From Bacillota bacterium (lineage in GTDB: Bacteria; Bacillota; UBA4882; UBA10575), in assembly GCA_003511465.1 (NCBI GenBank), contig DOID01000018.1:7460-12700 (forward strand): a stretch of 5,241 nt of DNA. Direction: 5' to 3'. Shown piece by piece: positions 5,180 to 5,241 of the stretch (its first letter is position 1; the number at the start of each line of letters is the position of its first letter). Position numbers and translations under genes: made by a program. The notes beneath the pieces were generated by a model. The model was given only the letters and a program-made list of their open reading frames with translations. It did no database searches and was not told where the DNA came from.

Positions 5180-5208
5180 ATTATAGACATTCCTTTCAAA
5201 CTTTTCAA
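5180..5208 (-). promoter_or_regulatory. Near-consensus sigma-A promoter of the Pat-like gene
   Basis: On the minus strand TTGAAA (5203-5208) and TATAAT (5180-5185) are separated by exactly 17 bp, matching 5/6 and 6/6 of the consensus. The predicted start near 5173 gives a short leader of about 18 nt before the ATG at 5155. Confidence 0.8.
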
Positions 5209-5241
5209 TCCTATGAACAAGCTTTCCCCATCGGGTAAAAA

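Overview
The window looks like a chromosomal segment of an endospore-forming Firmicute, probably a clostridial lineage of moderate GC content. This is inferred from AGGAGG-type ribosome binding sites, frequent GTG starts, the protein families present (DUF896/YnzC, an RlmA-type 23S rRNA methyltransferase, a MepA-like MATE exporter, a HisJ-type PHP phosphatase), and a tiny membrane protein gene behind a -10 box of the sporulation sigma E/K type. No species can be named from the sequence alone. There is no CRISPR array, transposase, phage gene, tRNA or rRNA.

Layout. Positions 1-79 are AT-rich and begin with a 19-nt repeat that recurs at 1905-1923. A MATE efflux gene (1429 down to 80, minus) follows, with a plausible sigma-A promoter around 1513-1542 that is flanked by operator-like direct repeats. 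The 283-bp gap 1430-1712 also holds a perfect 13-bp stem hairpin and a bulged stem. A 32-codon gene (1713-1811, plus) encodes a one-helix membrane peptide with cysteines near both ends. It converges on a three-gene minus-strand operon: rlmA (3572-2676), a GNAT acetyltransferase (2643 or 2679 down to 2173) and a DUF896 protein with an unusual Cys/His tail (2156-1923). Terminator hairpins and an imperfect palindromic element (1849-1923) separate the two.

A 234-bp AT-rich gap (3573-3806) divides the rlmA operon from a divergent gene for a PHP-domain, HisJ-family phosphatase (3807-4667, plus). That gene converges with a phosphinothricin-acetyltransferase-like GNAT gene (5155-4652, minus). The two CDSs overlap by 16 bp, and the intrinsic terminator of the PHP gene lies inside the GNAT reading frame. 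A near-consensus sigma-A promoter (5180-5208) drives the last gene.

The genes do not form an obvious single pathway. The one suggestive grouping is rlmA-GNAT-DUF896, which is tightly packed and probably translationally coupled. I found no convincing new multi-gene system. The items most worth a second look are the Cys/His-tailed DUF896 protein, the 32-aa peptide, the repeat/palindrome at 1/1849-1923, and the regulatory architecture of the MATE promoter region.
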